NCBI RefSeq assembly: GCF_039962255.1
Contig: NZ_JAMPKY010000014.1
Location: 26,812-90,811, forward strand
Direction: 5' to 3'
From: Leptolyngbya subtilissima AS-A7
Lineage (GTDB): Bacteria > Cyanobacteriota > Cyanobacteriia > Phormidesmidales > Phormidesmidaceae
DNA: 64,000 bases
Shown: positions 55,281 through 64,000 of the stretch, piece after piece
How the letters are laid out: each line of letters starts with the position of its first letter
Position numbering within the stretch: position 1 is the stretch's first letter
Notes under the pieces: model-generated
What the model was told of the DNA's origin: nothing
The model's input: the letters and a program-made list of their open reading frames with translations, nothing else
Database searches by the model: none
Translations under genes and position numbers: made by a program

Positions 55281-56456
55281 ATGCAAGACATTCAAATTGA
55301 ACCTGTGCTTACCGTTGAGGCAGTGCCTGAGGTCCTTCAGGCAGACGCTAAGGGTGTTTCCCTACGAGATGTGACCAAGAAATACGGCTCGTTTGCAGCG
55401 GTTCAAAACATTACTCTTGATATTTCCGCCGGTTCATATACCTGCTTGCTAGGCCCTAGCGGCTGTGGCAAAACCACCACCATGCGCATGATCGCGGGCC
55501 ACGAAGATATTTCTGAGGGCGACATCTATATCGGTGAAACGCGCATCAACGACATTCCCGCCACTCAGCGCAACACCGCCATGATGTTTCAAAACTACGC
55601 GCTGTTCCCCCACAAAACCGTGTGGGACAACGTCGATTTTGGTCTCAAAATGGGCGGCATGACCAAAGCCGAGCGGCAGCACCGCGTCGGCGAAATGCTG
55701 GAGGTGGTGGGGTTGAGTGGGTTTAGCGATCGCAAACCCGCCCAGCTCAGCGGTGGTCAGCAGCAGCGGGTCGCCCTCGCTCGCGCCTTAGTCACTCGCC
55801 CCCAGGTGCTCATGCTCGACGAGCCCCTCAGTGCCCTCGACGAATCGCTGCGGGTGAAAACTCGCGGCGAGCTGCGCAAGCTTCAGCGCCAGTTCGGCAT
55901 GACCTTCATTCAGGTCACCCACAACCAAGACGAGGCCTACTCCCTCTCCGACCAGATTGTGGTCATGGATCACGGCCGCGTCGATCAGGTCGGCACCCCC
56001 GCCGAGATCTTCTCTAAGCCTCTGTCCAAGTTTGTGGCCCGCTTTACCGGCGACAACAACATCTTCCCCGGCACCGTCACCAGCGCCGTGCAAGACACCG
56101 ACGGCCAGCTGATTCAGCTCGACATTCCCTCCCTGGGCACCCTGCTGTGCCTCGGCGACTACGCCCAGGTAGGAACCGAAGCCGCCTGCTGCATCCGCGC
56201 CGACCTGATGCAGATCAAATCCCTCGCCGACGCCGAAACGTCAGTCTGCGGCCCGGCCACCAACCGCCTCACCGCCCGCATTACCGCCGTAGAGTTCACT
56301 GGCTACGTCACCCGCGTTTCCCTAGTGCTCGAGCGCAGCGGTGTAGAAGTGCTGTACAAAGCCCGCACCCCTGACTGGCTCACCACCACCTTTATTGAAG
56401 GGCAGGTGGTCGTACTCGACTGGGCCGCCGCCGACTGCGTTTTTCTGCCCCACTAG
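55281..56456 (+). CDS. ABC transporter ATPase, PotA/spermidine-type
   Basis: 391 residues. Walker A LLGPSGCGKTTTMRMIAG, Q-loop MMFQNYALFPHKTVWDNV, signature AQLSGGQQQRVALARALV, Walker B VLMLDEPLSALD, H-loop VTHNQDEAYSLS; C-terminal ~120 residues are the TOBE regulatory domain. Energises the downstream permeases. By sequence, a PotA/FbpC-like importer; the substrate is unresolved. Followed by the binding-protein gene after 72 bp. Confidence 0.92.
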   Translation: MQDIQIEPVLTVEAVPEVLQADAKGVSLRDVTKKYGSFAAVQNITLDISAGSYTCLLGPSGCGKTTTMRMIAGHEDISEGDIYIGETRINDIPATQRNTAMMFQNYALFPHKTVWDNVDFGLKMGGMTKAERQHRVGEMLEVVGLSGFSDRKPAQLSGGQQQRVALARALVTRPQVLMLDEPLSALDESLRVKTRGELRKLQRQFGMTFIQVTHNQDEAYSLSDQIVVMDHGRVDQVGTPAEIFSKPLSKFVARFTGDNNIFPGTVTSAVQDTDGQLIQLDIPSLGTLLCLGDYAQVGTEAACCIRADLMQIKSLADAETSVCGPATNRLTARITAVEFTGYVTRVSLVLERSGVEVLYKARTPDWLTTTFIEGQVVVLDWAAADCVFLPH

Positions 56457-56528
56457 CTTTGAGCTAGACACCTCCAGCGTTCTCCTCCCACGCTTTCTCA
56501 ACCATTCGTTGTTACTGAATTGCTAACC

Positions 56529-57833
56529 ATGGGTAAGTTTTCTCGCCGCCAAGTGATTCGCACCGGCCTCGCCGCTGGGGCTTTCCTCACCGCCACCCGC
56601 TGCGCCGCCCCCTCAGGTACCCCCAATAACCCGGCTTCTGGCCCCCAGGTCAACACCAACCAAAGCAAGGATGTAACCCTGCGGCTAATTGGCACGGGCG
56701 TGTCGCAAATCAACGACATCCGCGACAAAGCCCAAGAAGATCTGGGCTTTAAGTTCGACATGCGCGCCCTCAGCACCGAAGAAAACAACCAGATCGCTAT
56801 TACCCAGCCCGGCCAATACGACATTTTCGATGGTGAGTACTTCAGCCTGCCTCTGGTGGTGCCCTCGGGTAACCTTCAGCCCATCGACATCAAGCGCATC
56901 ACCAACTACGACAAGATTGTCTCCTTCTTCAGAACCGGCGAGTTCAAGGGTATGCCGGTCGAAAAATCTCAAGGTACCGCTCCCTTCAAGGTGCAGTACC
57001 TCACGGGCGCCGACTCCAAAGAGTTTTCTGACACCCCCACTGACTATGCCACTCTCATTCCCTTCCAATACAACGCCGACACTCTGGGCTACCGCCCCGA
57101 CCTAGTTGGTCGCACCATTGAGAGCTGGGGCGAGCTGTTCAACGAAGAATTTAAGGGCAAAACCTCCATCCTCGACATTCCGCAGATTGGCATTATGGAT
57201 GCGGCCATGGTGGCCGAGTCGCTTGGCCTCATGACCTTTGCGGACAAAGGCAACATGACCAAGGCCGAAATTGACCAAATCATCGAGATTCTCAAAGAGC
57301 AAAAAGCCAATGGCCAGTTCCGCGCTTTTTGGAAGACTTTTGACGAGTCAGTCAACCTGATGAGCTCTGGGGAAGTCGTGCTGCAATCCATGTGGTCGCC
57401 AGCGGTGACGGCGGTGCAGTCCCAGGGCACTGAGTGCATCTACGCTCCCCTCAAGGAAGGCTATCGAGGCTGGGGCGGTGGCATTGGCCTCTCCAAGAAC
57501 TTGGAGGGTGTTAACCTCGATGCCGCCTACGAGTACATCAACTGGATGCTCGACGGCTGGGTGGGCGCGTTCCTCGGACGCCAAGGCTATTACAGCGCCG
57601 CCCCCGAGACCGCCCGCAAGTTTATGTCCACCTCCGAATGGGATTTTTGGTACGAAGGTAAACCCGCCGCTGAAGACATCGTTGACCCCTTCGGCAAGAC
57701 CCTGGCCAAAGCCGGCGTCAGCCGCGACGGCGGTTCCTTCGACGAGCGCTTTGGCAACATCGTCTGCTGGAACTCGACCATGGAAGAAAACACCTACTTG
57801 GTGCAGAAGTGGAACGAATTTATCGCCTCGTAG
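56529..57833 (+). CDS. ABC transporter substrate-binding protein, spermidine/putrescine-like, Tat-type signal
   Basis: 434 residues from the ATG at 56529 (MGKFSRRQVIRTG); the frame runs to a TTG at 56520. Twin-arginine motif SRRQVIRTGLAAGAFLTA with a Cys (TRCAAP) that could be lipidated. The rest is a periplasmic binding fold of the PotD type (ILDIPQIGIMDAAMVAESLG, NLMSSGEVVLQSMWSPAVTA, GWGGGIGLSKN). Tat export implies folding before export, maybe with a cofactor or metal. The ligand cannot be told. Confidence 0.88.
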   Translation: MGKFSRRQVIRTGLAAGAFLTATRCAAPSGTPNNPASGPQVNTNQSKDVTLRLIGTGVSQINDIRDKAQEDLGFKFDMRALSTEENNQIAITQPGQYDIFDGEYFSLPLVVPSGNLQPIDIKRITNYDKIVSFFRTGEFKGMPVEKSQGTAPFKVQYLTGADSKEFSDTPTDYATLIPFQYNADTLGYRPDLVGRTIESWGELFNEEFKGKTSILDIPQIGIMDAAMVAESLGLMTFADKGNMTKAEIDQIIEILKEQKANGQFRAFWKTFDESVNLMSSGEVVLQSMWSPAVTAVQSQGTECIYAPLKEGYRGWGGGIGLSKNLEGVNLDAAYEYINWMLDGWVGAFLGRQGYYSAAPETARKFMSTSEWDFWYEGKPAAEDIVDPFGKTLAKAGVSRDGGSFDERFGNIVCWNSTMEENTYLVQKWNEFIAS

Positions 57834-57951
57834 AAAATGTAGGGGAGTGAGGGGGTAGGGGAGTAGGGATTGTCTCTATCTCCTCATTTGCTCATCTTCA
57901 TTACCTCCCTTGTCTCGATCACTCTCCACTCTATATACCCCCAATCTGCCC

Positions 57952-58806
57952 ATGTCTGAAACCTGGAAAGCCCTCAAGCCCTACGCGCTAATTACGCCGC
58001 AGACATTGGTATTTCTGCTGTTTTTGGTCTTCCCCATTCTTATGATTGGGGTGGTGAGCTTTTGGGAATTCAACGGCTACTCTATGACCCCGGCATTCAC
58101 TCTGGCTAACTACCAGGGTATTTTGACCGATGTTACGTTTAAAACCTATCTAAACACGTTTAAGTTTTTAGGGATGGTGTGGCTAGCGACGCTTTTAATT
58201 GGCTACCCAGTGGCCTATTTCTTGGCGTTCCATGTGCCTAAGCTAGAGTGGCAAATTTTGCTGTTCTTAGTTTGTACAATCCCGTTTTGGACCTCGAACA
58301 TCATTCGGATGATCTCATGGGTCCCATTGCTAGGGCGAGAGGGATTGGTCAACCAAATGTTTATGGGTGTTGGACTGATTCAGCAGCCAATGGAGTTTTT
58401 ACTCTACTCCGACTTTGCGGTGGTGCTGGGTATGGTGCACCTTTACATCATTTTTATGATTGCGCCCATTTTCAACAGTTTGATGCGAATCGAGCGCTCC
58501 TTAGTAACCGCAGCTGAAGACCTCGGCGCTTCTGGCCTGCAGGTTTTTAAGGAAGTGATTTTGCCACTATCGGCACCAGGCATTGCGATCGGCTCGATCT
58601 TCATTGTCACGTTGGTGATGGGCGAGTTTGTGACCGTTCGCCTCATGGGGGGCGGGCAGTCAGCATCGGTTGGCAAGCTGATTCAGACCCAGATTGGTAG
58701 TTTGCAGTATCCCTTGGCGGCGGCTAATGCGATCGTGCTGTTAGCCGTGACCATGCTGATCATCGTCTCGATTCTACGCGTGCTAGATATTCGTAAGGAG
58801 CTGTAG
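57952..58806 (+). CDS. ABC transporter permease (PotB-like)
   Basis: 284 residues from the ATG at 57952; the frame extends to a TTG at 57910. About six membrane helices (TLVFLLFLVFPILMIGVVSF at the start, MLIIVSILRVLDI at the end). The EAA loop AAEDLGASGLQVFKEVILPL contacts the ATPase. Follows the binding-protein gene by 118 bp. Confidence 0.92.
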   Translation: MSETWKALKPYALITPQTLVFLLFLVFPILMIGVVSFWEFNGYSMTPAFTLANYQGILTDVTFKTYLNTFKFLGMVWLATLLIGYPVAYFLAFHVPKLEWQILLFLVCTIPFWTSNIIRMISWVPLLGREGLVNQMFMGVGLIQQPMEFLLYSDFAVVLGMVHLYIIFMIAPIFNSLMRIERSLVTAAEDLGASGLQVFKEVILPLSAPGIAIGSIFIVTLVMGEFVTVRLMGGGQSASVGKLIQTQIGSLQYPLAAANAIVLLAVTMLIIVSILRVLDIRKEL

Positions 58807-58820
58807 AACAGAGGTTGTGC

Positions 58821-58884
58821 GCCCTCACCGCAGCCAAGCTACTTTCCCGGTTCTCTCTCCCTAAGGGAGAGGGCTAAGGTGAGA
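58821..58884. repeat. REP-like inverted repeat
   Basis: A nested inverted repeat: inner CTCTCCCTAAGGGAGAG and outer CCTCACC...GGTGAG. This is a common bacterial intergenic repeat type. It sits between the two permease genes and could stabilise the upstream mRNA. Confidence 0.7.
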
Positions 58885-58952
58885 ACTTTTAGGAATTGAG
58901 CTAAGCAATTTTGTCAGTCAATTAGCCCACCGACAACTCCCGATAAAAACCC

Positions 58953-59768
58953 ATGCAAAAACGCTCACTGACTTATTACCTGCTGCTAGCGTTCTTCTGC
59001 CTATTCGTGCTGTTTCTCTACGGCCCGATGATCACCATTTTTATGTTGTCCATGCAGGGGCCGGATGGCGGATTAACCTTTCCCATGCGAGGCTTGAGCT
59101 TTTATTGGCTGGGGCAGGTGTTTCAAGAGCAGCGAGTAGGCAATTTTATTGAGCCCTTTGTGCGATCGCTCATTCTAGGCGCAGCTGTCATGGCGATTAC
59201 TATCACTGCTTCAGTATTGGCCAGCATGGGGTTTCGCCAGCGGTTTAAGGGCTCTACGGTAATTTTCTACATGACCATTGCCAGTCTGATTGTGCCGAGC
59301 ATTCTGGTTTCTCTGGGCATTGGGGTTGTGTTTCAGGTAATAGGTTGGCCCACCAACTGGTTTACCTCCGGCCTGGGCGCTCACCTAACCTGGACTTTGC
59401 CCATTGCCTTTTTGATCATGTTGGGCATCTTCAACCGCTTTAACCCCTCCTACGAAGAGGCTGCCCGTGATCTGGGAGCTACCGACTCTAAAACCTTCTG
59501 GGAGATTGTGATGCCCTTAATTGCCCCCAGCTTGCTGGGAGTAGGGCTGCTTACCTTCACCCTCTCCTACGACGAATTTACCCGAACATCACTGGTGTCG
59601 GGTCAGAGCAACACTCTGCCACTGGAAATCTTCGGGATGACCACCAACGTTACCTCGCCTGCCCTCTACGCCTTGGGCACGTTGACAACCATTTTCTCGG
59701 CGTCGCTGATTTTGATTGCCTTCTTTGCCTACAACGCTGTGGTCAGGCGGCAGCGGGGTAAGGCCTAG
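58953..59768 (+). CDS. ABC transporter permease (PotC-like)
   Basis: 271 residues, about six membrane helices (LLLAFFCLFVLFLYGPMITI first; LILIAFFAYNAVVRRQRGKA last). EAA loop AARDLGATDSKTFWEIVMPL. Partners the PotB-like permease as a heterodimer. ATG at 58953; last transporter gene, 61 bp before eda. Confidence 0.92.
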   Translation: MQKRSLTYYLLLAFFCLFVLFLYGPMITIFMLSMQGPDGGLTFPMRGLSFYWLGQVFQEQRVGNFIEPFVRSLILGAAVMAITITASVLASMGFRQRFKGSTVIFYMTIASLIVPSILVSLGIGVVFQVIGWPTNWFTSGLGAHLTWTLPIAFLIMLGIFNRFNPSYEEAARDLGATDSKTFWEIVMPLIAPSLLGVGLLTFTLSYDEFTRTSLVSGQSNTLPLEIFGMTTNVTSPALYALGTLTTIFSASLILIAFFAYNAVVRRQRGKA

Positions 59769-59829
59769 GTTACGTTACAAAAGGTGCTGCCCCCGCCCCA
59801 TCCTCTGCCGACACCTTTAGGATGGGCCA

Positions 59830-60480
59830 ATGGACAGAGATGCTTTTTTGGCCCTATTGCGACAGCACCGGGCGATCGCCGTTATCCGCGCCCTTGATCT
59901 CAATCAGGGGCTTGCCATGGCCGAAGCTGCTGCTGCTGGCGGTATCCATCTAATTGAGATTACCTGGAATAGCTGGCATCCTGGGGATCTAGTCAGCAAG
60001 CTCAGTCACCGATTGCCCCACTGCACCATCGGCGTTGGCACTGTTTTATCTAAAGCCAATCTGAGAGATGCAGTTGGAGCTGGAGCGCATTTTTGCTTTT
60101 GCCCTCACACCGATTCGGCAATTATTGAGCTGGCCCAAAAGATGGAAGTTCCTATTGTGCCAGGTGCTCTCACGCCTAACGAAGTTGTCACCGCCTGGCA
60201 AGCCGGAGCAACAGCCGTTAAGGTGTTTCCGATCAATGCCGTGGGAGGAGCCAGCTACATCCGTAGCTTTCAGGGGCCGCTGACTCACATTCCGCTCATT
60301 CCTACCGGTGGGGTAACCGTTGAGAATACTAGGGATATGCTGAGGGCAGGGGCGATCGCCGTGGGTCTTTCCACCAGCCTGTTTCCCAAAGCTGCTGTAG
60401 CTGAGCAAAACTGGGCAGCGATTACAACTCTAGCAGCTCAGTTGGTGGACACCCTAGCCATTACGGACTCCTCGTTCTAA
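59830..60480 (+). CDS. eda: KDPG/KHG aldolase
   Basis: 216 residues: AIAVIRALDLNQGLAMAEAA, GGIHLIEITWNS (Glu), GVGTVLSKANLRDAVGAGAHF, GAL TPNEVVTAWQAG, VKVFPINAVGG with the Schiff-base Lys (~residue 133), and PTGGVTVENTRDML. It splits 2-keto-3-deoxy-6-phosphogluconate into pyruvate and glyceraldehyde-3-phosphate, the last step of the Entner-Doudoroff path found in cyanobacteria. Its place directly after the ABC genes is either an operon with sugar-acid uptake or a chance neighbour. Confidence 0.93.
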   Translation: MDRDAFLALLRQHRAIAVIRALDLNQGLAMAEAAAAGGIHLIEITWNSWHPGDLVSKLSHRLPHCTIGVGTVLSKANLRDAVGAGAHFCFCPHTDSAIIELAQKMEVPIVPGALTPNEVVTAWQAGATAVKVFPINAVGGASYIRSFQGPLTHIPLIPTGGVTVENTRDMLRAGAIAVGLSTSLFPKAAVAEQNWAAITTLAAQLVDTLAITDSSF

Positions 60481-60830
60481 CTGGCCAGTTTAAAGGCCTC
60501 CACGCTCACGGCGTAAATAGCCCCAACTTTAAAGCTGTTGATGCAGTCTAGCCAAACCGGTTTTGGCACCGTTTTTACCAGGGCTGGATCGCGCCAGCGA
60601 CGACTATACACGAGCCAGCTGATCAGCTCTGCCACCAGCACTAAAAGCGCTGAGACAACGGTATCTTGCGCAGCGGCTTGACCGGCGATCGCCGCTAGAG
60701 ACACCGTAAAAAAGTAGCCTAGCAGCAGGCTCAGCAACACCAGTGATACCCGCCGCCAGGGGTTAATTAGCCACTGACTAAACTGATCACCCAGGTCGTC
60801 GATTAGGGTACTTAAACGGGTGCGCTGCAT
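60477..60830 (-). CDS. ycf20: Ycf20-like protein (DUF565)
   Basis: 117 residues, two membrane helices (VSLVLLSLLLGYFFTVSLAA and VVSALLVLVAELISWLVY). The start MQRTRLSTLIDDLG and WLINPWRRVSL match the Ycf20/DUF565 family of cyanobacteria and plastids, linked in plants to thylakoid photoprotection. Overlaps the end of eda by four bases on the opposite strand. Confidence 0.88.
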   Translation of the reverse strand: MQRTRLSTLIDDLGDQFSQWLINPWRRVSLVLLSLLLGYFFTVSLAAIAGQAAAQDTVVSALLVLVAELISWLVYSRRWRDPALVKTVPKPVWLDCINSFKVGAIYAVSVEAFKLAS

Positions 60831-60901
60831 GGGTTTGCCCCTAAAATGCCTCTGCCATATCTAGATCATTCGCTAGCAATGTTTTGCCCTTCTACCAGAA
60901 A

Positions 60902-63082
60902 CTAAAACTCAGACCGGCACGCAGGGTGAATGCCCCCCTGACCACAGATATACTCTAGCTGCTCACCCTCAAGATTTAACGCTTGAGAAAAGTCTACCCC
61001 CATCAGCAGTTCGGTGTTTTTTGGCGCCACGATGGTGGTTACAAACGCATCTTCCTGCGATCGCTCCGGCGTAAAAAATTGCGCCCCAGCCAGATCGACC
61101 CCAGCCAAGTTCGCCTTTTTCAAAACTGTTCTCTCTAGGTTAGCCCCTACCAAATTTGCTCCCTCCAGGTTGGCCTGGCTCAGGTCAGCCCCTTGCAGCC
61201 CAACCTGAGTGAGGTTAGCCTGGCGTAGATTAGCTGCCGTTAGGTCCGCCTCGCTCAGATTAGCGTCAGCCAAATCCGCCCGGGTTAGATCCGCCGAGGT
61301 CAGCGTTGCCCCCGCCAGATACGCCTGCCGCAGGCGAGCATCTACAAGGCTGGCCTGGCTCAAGTTGGCGTCGGTCAAATCTGCCCCCACCAAACTGGCA
61401 CCGTTAAACTTGCCGTGGCTAACATCCGCAGCAATAAACCAGGCGCTGCTTGCATTAGCCCCAGAAAAATCAGCATAGGCCGCCAGGGAATTGCTCAAGT
61501 TGGCCCGCAACAGGCTGGTATTGCGAAACACCGTACGGTGCAAATGGGCAGCCACCAGACTGACTTCTGTTAGATCTGAGCCACTGAAGTCAGTTGTCCA
61601 ATCATCAAAGGTATCCTGACGACCATCTGCCCCCACATCGAAAAGCTTGGCCTTGCGCATTCTCGCCCCCGAAAGCACGGCGTTGCGCCAGGTAATTCCC
61701 GCCAAATGCTGTTGCTCCAACACCATGGTAAAGGCGTCAGGGCTTTCAATTATATAGCTCAAATTGGTGCCGCTGAGGTCAATCTGGTTAAGATTGCCGC
61801 TGTGCAGTACCAAAATTTTAGTCAAGGTTTGCTTCACCGTGCGCTGTCGCAGCTGTGGCAGCAGTCGCTGCTCAGGGGGCAGCGATAGCAGGTCGTTGGC
61901 TAGAGCTAGATTAAGCCGCTGCAAGTGAGGAATAGCCGATGGCCCTAAGGTAACTAGGGCCTGCTGCAAGGTATCGAGTAAGTTAGGATCACTAGTCTGA
62001 GCTAGCATGTCCACTAACAGCGGTATAGCGCGGCTGTCCTGACTACTGGCTAGTGCTAAGGCGGCAGCCTGGCGATCGCTAAACGAGGTGGCATTGCGGC
62101 TGAGATTTTCTACCAGGGCCAAAAACAACGCATCTCTTTGATTGGTCTCAGGTAACCGTCGATCTAGCCACACAGCTCCCAAACCACCCAGCACAATCAC
62201 CCCAGCCAGGGCGCTAATCACAGGTATATGTCGCTGCCAGCCTTGGCTCCACGACACCGCTGCTGACTCAGCTGGAGACAGCACAATGGCCCTGAAGCCG
62301 CTGTATTCTTCTGGGGTCAATCTCGCTAGGGACAACGACGTTGACAAGGCTGAAGCATCTCCTCCATTCAAGGAATCATTGTTTTGGCTGTCAGATACAG
62401 GATGATACCGACTCGGTATCTGCCCGCCCCGCAACAGCACAACCCGAGTGCGTGCCAAATGGTCATACCAGGTCCACCGCGAACGGCTAGTCTGCCCAAT
62501 AGCCCCCGCCCCCAATCCACAGACAAGAGTCAGCCCACCGAGCCAAGGCAAACTAGGAAACGCTCCGCTACCGAGCCAAATTCCATAGGCCACTACTGTG
62601 GGCAACCCCCAGCGACCTAGCTCTCGCACTAAGATCTTGCGGGCACTGGGTAAGGGGCGATCGTTCGCCACCACCTGTATTCCTAGCCAGCCCTTCGGCC
62701 AAGTTTTACCTCGGGTCGCTAGACCATAGAGTTGAGTGCCCACAAAGACCCCTGGTAACACCAAGGTACTAAACCACAGCACATTGGTTAGAGGCGGCAC
62801 CTCCGTCACCAGACGCTGGCGCGATAGCCCCAACGGACGAGCAATTGCGCTCTGAGCCGCCGCTACCGCCGAATTTACCGGCACTAGCTCTGCGGTAGAA
62901 TGCCGACGAACTAACTCTCCTGCTCCCCAGGGAAGCGCTATACTCCCCACCAGCAGCCCCACCTCTAAACCCCAGGCCGCCAGTCGCCGCAGCAATAAAC
63001 TGTGAGGTACCGATAACCGCCCCTGTACCCGAGCGACAGACACCTGAGCTGAAATCGGCTGAGAAGGAGAAGTCTGTGCCAT
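60902..63082 (-). CDS. RDD-type membrane protein with HEAT-like and pentapeptide repeats
   Basis: 726 residues. Residues ~28-215 are an RDD-like domain with about four membrane helices (RRLAAWGLEVGLLVGSIALP, NVLWFSTLVLPGVFVGTQLY), followed by one helix near residue 285. Residues ~310-400 look HEAT-like (AIPLLVDMLAQTSDPNLLDT). Residues ~425-700 are tandem A(D/N)LXX pentapeptide repeats (ADLTRADLADANLSEADLTA) forming a right-handed beta-helix. Likely a membrane-anchored scaffold; function unknown. ATG at 63082. Confidence 0.88.
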   Translation of the reverse strand: MAQTSPSQPISAQVSVARVQGRLSVPHSLLLRRLAAWGLEVGLLVGSIALPWGAGELVRRHSTAELVPVNSAVAAAQSAIARPLGLSRQRLVTEVPPLTNVLWFSTLVLPGVFVGTQLYGLATRGKTWPKGWLGIQVVANDRPLPSARKILVRELGRWGLPTVVAYGIWLGSGAFPSLPWLGGLTLVCGLGAGAIGQTSRSRWTWYDHLARTRVVLLRGGQIPSRYHPVSDSQNNDSLNGGDASALSTSLSLARLTPEEYSGFRAIVLSPAESAAVSWSQGWQRHIPVISALAGVIVLGGLGAVWLDRRLPETNQRDALFLALVENLSRNATSFSDRQAAALALASSQDSRAIPLLVDMLAQTSDPNLLDTLQQALVTLGPSAIPHLQRLNLALANDLLSLPPEQRLLPQLRQRTVKQTLTKILVLHSGNLNQIDLSGTNLSYIIESPDAFTMVLEQQHLAGITWRNAVLSGARMRKAKLFDVGADGRQDTFDDWTTDFSGSDLTEVSLVAAHLHRTVFRNTSLLRANLSNSLAAYADFSGANASSAWFIAADVSHGKFNGASLVGADLTDANLSQASLVDARLRQAYLAGATLTSADLTRADLADANLSEADLTAANLRQANLTQVGLQGADLSQANLEGANLVGANLERTVLKKANLAGVDLAGAQFFTPERSQEDAFVTTIVAPKNTELLMGVDFSQALNLEGEQLEYICGQGGIHPACRSEF

Positions 63083-63343
63083 AGAAAGCCTGATACAGTC
63101 CAGGTTTTGAATTTACTAAGGAATACTAAGCAAGCGACGCCCGGAAACTAGCCCTAGTTTTCCACCGCAGTTGCCCTTCATAATAGCGAAGGCCTTCTAT
63201 TCCGGCGGATTTTAACCCTCAACATTTCAACCGTTTATACAAGGTCTAGGCACCTTGAAATCTGGCACATTTACTGTCACATCCGCCTGTATCTTTGAAT
63301 ACGATAGAAACATAGACAAATGCTCCTAATTGGAGGACACGCC

Positions 63344-63751
63344 ATGAAAGCTATGCTCAAATCCTTTTCTCTGCCCGCCGCCGCCCTTGCTTTGGCTTTG
63401 GGCACAGGCGTGGCCTCAGCCCAGTCCGTTGCTCAAACTCCTCTCAGCCAGCCCATACAAACCAGCGGTTCTGTTAATCCTAGTCGCCCTTCCAGCTGTG
63501 GTGTTCTTGGTGATAGTGCAGTCCAAGTTTTGCAGGTTAATCAAGACTTTGCTGCCGTCGATATTGCTGTAAACGGTACCAGCGGTCTTACCCTGCTTAT
63601 TCAAGGCAGCAATGGCTTCAGCGAATGTCATACCGGTGGCGGCGGTACTATCAATGCACCGGGGCTACTAAACCAGGGCACCTACTCCTTCTTTATTGGC
63701 AATAGTGGCCCTACCGCAACCAGCTATAACCTCACTATCCGAGAAAACTAA
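63344..63751 (+). CDS. Small secreted protein
   Basis: 135 residues from the ATG at 63344, with GGAGG eight bases upstream; the frame extends to 63320. Signal peptide MKAMLKSFSLPAAALALALG, cleaved near ASA|QSVAQ. The mature part is beta-rich with two Cys (SSCGVLG, FSECHTGG) and resembles a small pre-peptidase/PPC-like domain (TYSFFIGNSGPTATSYNLTI). Function unknown. Confidence 0.75.
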   Translation: MKAMLKSFSLPAAALALALGTGVASAQSVAQTPLSQPIQTSGSVNPSRPSSCGVLGDSAVQVLQVNQDFAAVDIAVNGTSGLTLLIQGSNGFSECHTGGGGTINAPGLLNQGTYSFFIGNSGPTATSYNLTIREN

Positions 63752-63775
63752 TTTCGCTATCTACCTACACATAAC

Positions 63776-63816
63776 CAAAACCGCCTGAATCAATTGGGTC
63801 AATTCAGGCGGTTTTG
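63776..63816 (+). terminator. Bidirectional-looking terminator after the small secreted protein gene
   Basis: A near-perfect long stem (AAAACCGCCTGAAT with ATTCAGGCGGTTTT) flanked by A and T tracts on either side, 25 bp after the stop at 63751. Confidence 0.9.
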
Positions 63817-63850
63817 ATCGTATGAATGAGGATCAAATGTCATCAAAATA

Positions 63851-63890
63851 GAACCCCTCCAAGCACTCCGAGGAGCAGTTGAAGGGGTTC
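63851..63890 (-). terminator. Likely rRNA operon terminator
   Basis: A 40-bp inverted repeat (GAACCCCTCC... GAAGGGGTTC) directly after the 5S rRNA 3' end on the minus strand, followed by TATTTTGAT. Position and shape fit the end of the rRNA operon. Confidence 0.75.
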
Positions 63891-63897
63891 AAGTAAG

Positions 63898-64000
63898 GAC
63901 CTGGCATCGAGCTATTTTGACAAGGGGCAACCCCCTCACTATCTTCGCCGCAGCTGCGTTTCACGACTGAGTTCGGGATGGGTCAGAGTGGGACCACAGC
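63898..64000 (-). rRNA. rrf: 5S ribosomal RNA, 3' part (5' end beyond window)
   Basis: Read on the minus strand this contains the conserved 5S blocks: CCCATCCCGAACTCAG, GTGAAACGC, TGCGGCGAAGATAGT, AAAATAGCTCGATGCCAGG. About 15-20 bases of the 5' end lie outside the window. The rRNA operon runs leftward and ends here. Confidence 0.95.

Noticed and set aside
1..64000. Many gcgatcgc palindromes as regulatory sites
   Set aside because: This is HIP1, scattered through cyanobacterial genomes and not specific to any gene.

Overview
The window comes from a cyanobacterium, probably a filamentous one of the Leptolyngbya/Nodosilinea type. Evidence: the HIP1 octamer gcgatcgc is everywhere, and there are a BicA-type bicarbonate transporter, Ycf20/DUF565, DUF1825 and DUF1400 proteins and a Cas12k. 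The genus is inference. The sequence falls into two parts.

Part A (1 to 26964) appears to be the CRISPR-side half of a very large type V-K CRISPR-associated transposon (CAST). Its diagnostic end is complete: cas12k (24150-26039), a tracrRNA-like region (about 26100-26410), a short CRISPR array (26576-26757), a delocalised truncated repeat-spacer (26784-26811), a transposon end rich in TGTCA/TGACA repeats, and a TGTACAGTGACA terminus at 26964. The delocalised spacer matches 20 of 20 bases inside the tRNA-His gene just outside the element. A GTT PAM sits next to the match, and the transposon end lies 62 bp from that PAM, which is the insertion geometry known for this family. The tnsB/tnsC/tniQ genes are not in the window and should lie to the left of position 1. 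The cargo is a defence-like island of at least 24 kb: (i) a minus-strand operon of an 1800+ residue DEAH/DUF1998 helicase, a 311-aa protein and a ~794-aa protein, preceded by a WYL regulator; (ii) a type I restriction-modification operon (hsdR, hsdM, hsdS) interrupted by a two-gene membrane module and a small membrane protein; (iii) a DUF3696-type ATPase module with an 84-aa and a 315-aa partner; (iv) a UvrD-like helicase with a DEDDh exonuclease inside it.

Part B (26974 to 64000) is ordinary chromosome. It runs: tRNA-His; a TIGR04283-type glycosyltransferase; a secreted DUF4394/DUF4114 protein; a DUF4331-TPR-NicO metal-transport cluster; DUF547; rhodanese; a TIGR04282-type transferase; an HtrA protease; RimK and its RimB-like protease partner; a DUF1400 hydrolase; a low-molecular-weight phosphatase; YbaB; DUF1825; a DUF815 ATPase; two VOC proteins; an HD protein; BicA; a complete fructose PTS (EIIA-HPr-EI fusion, 1-phosphofructokinase, EIIBC); a PotABCD-like ABC transporter next to a KDPG aldolase; Ycf20; an RDD/pentapeptide-repeat membrane protein; a small secreted protein; and the 3' part of a 5S rRNA. 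Several palindromic, MITE-like intergenic repeats are scattered through this part.

How it fits together: the transposon uses a private truncated guide to home next to tRNA-His, a safe chromosomal site, and carries several anti-phage-type modules as cargo. The ordinary CRISPR array is short and degenerate. All functions are assigned from motifs read by eye; no database search was run.
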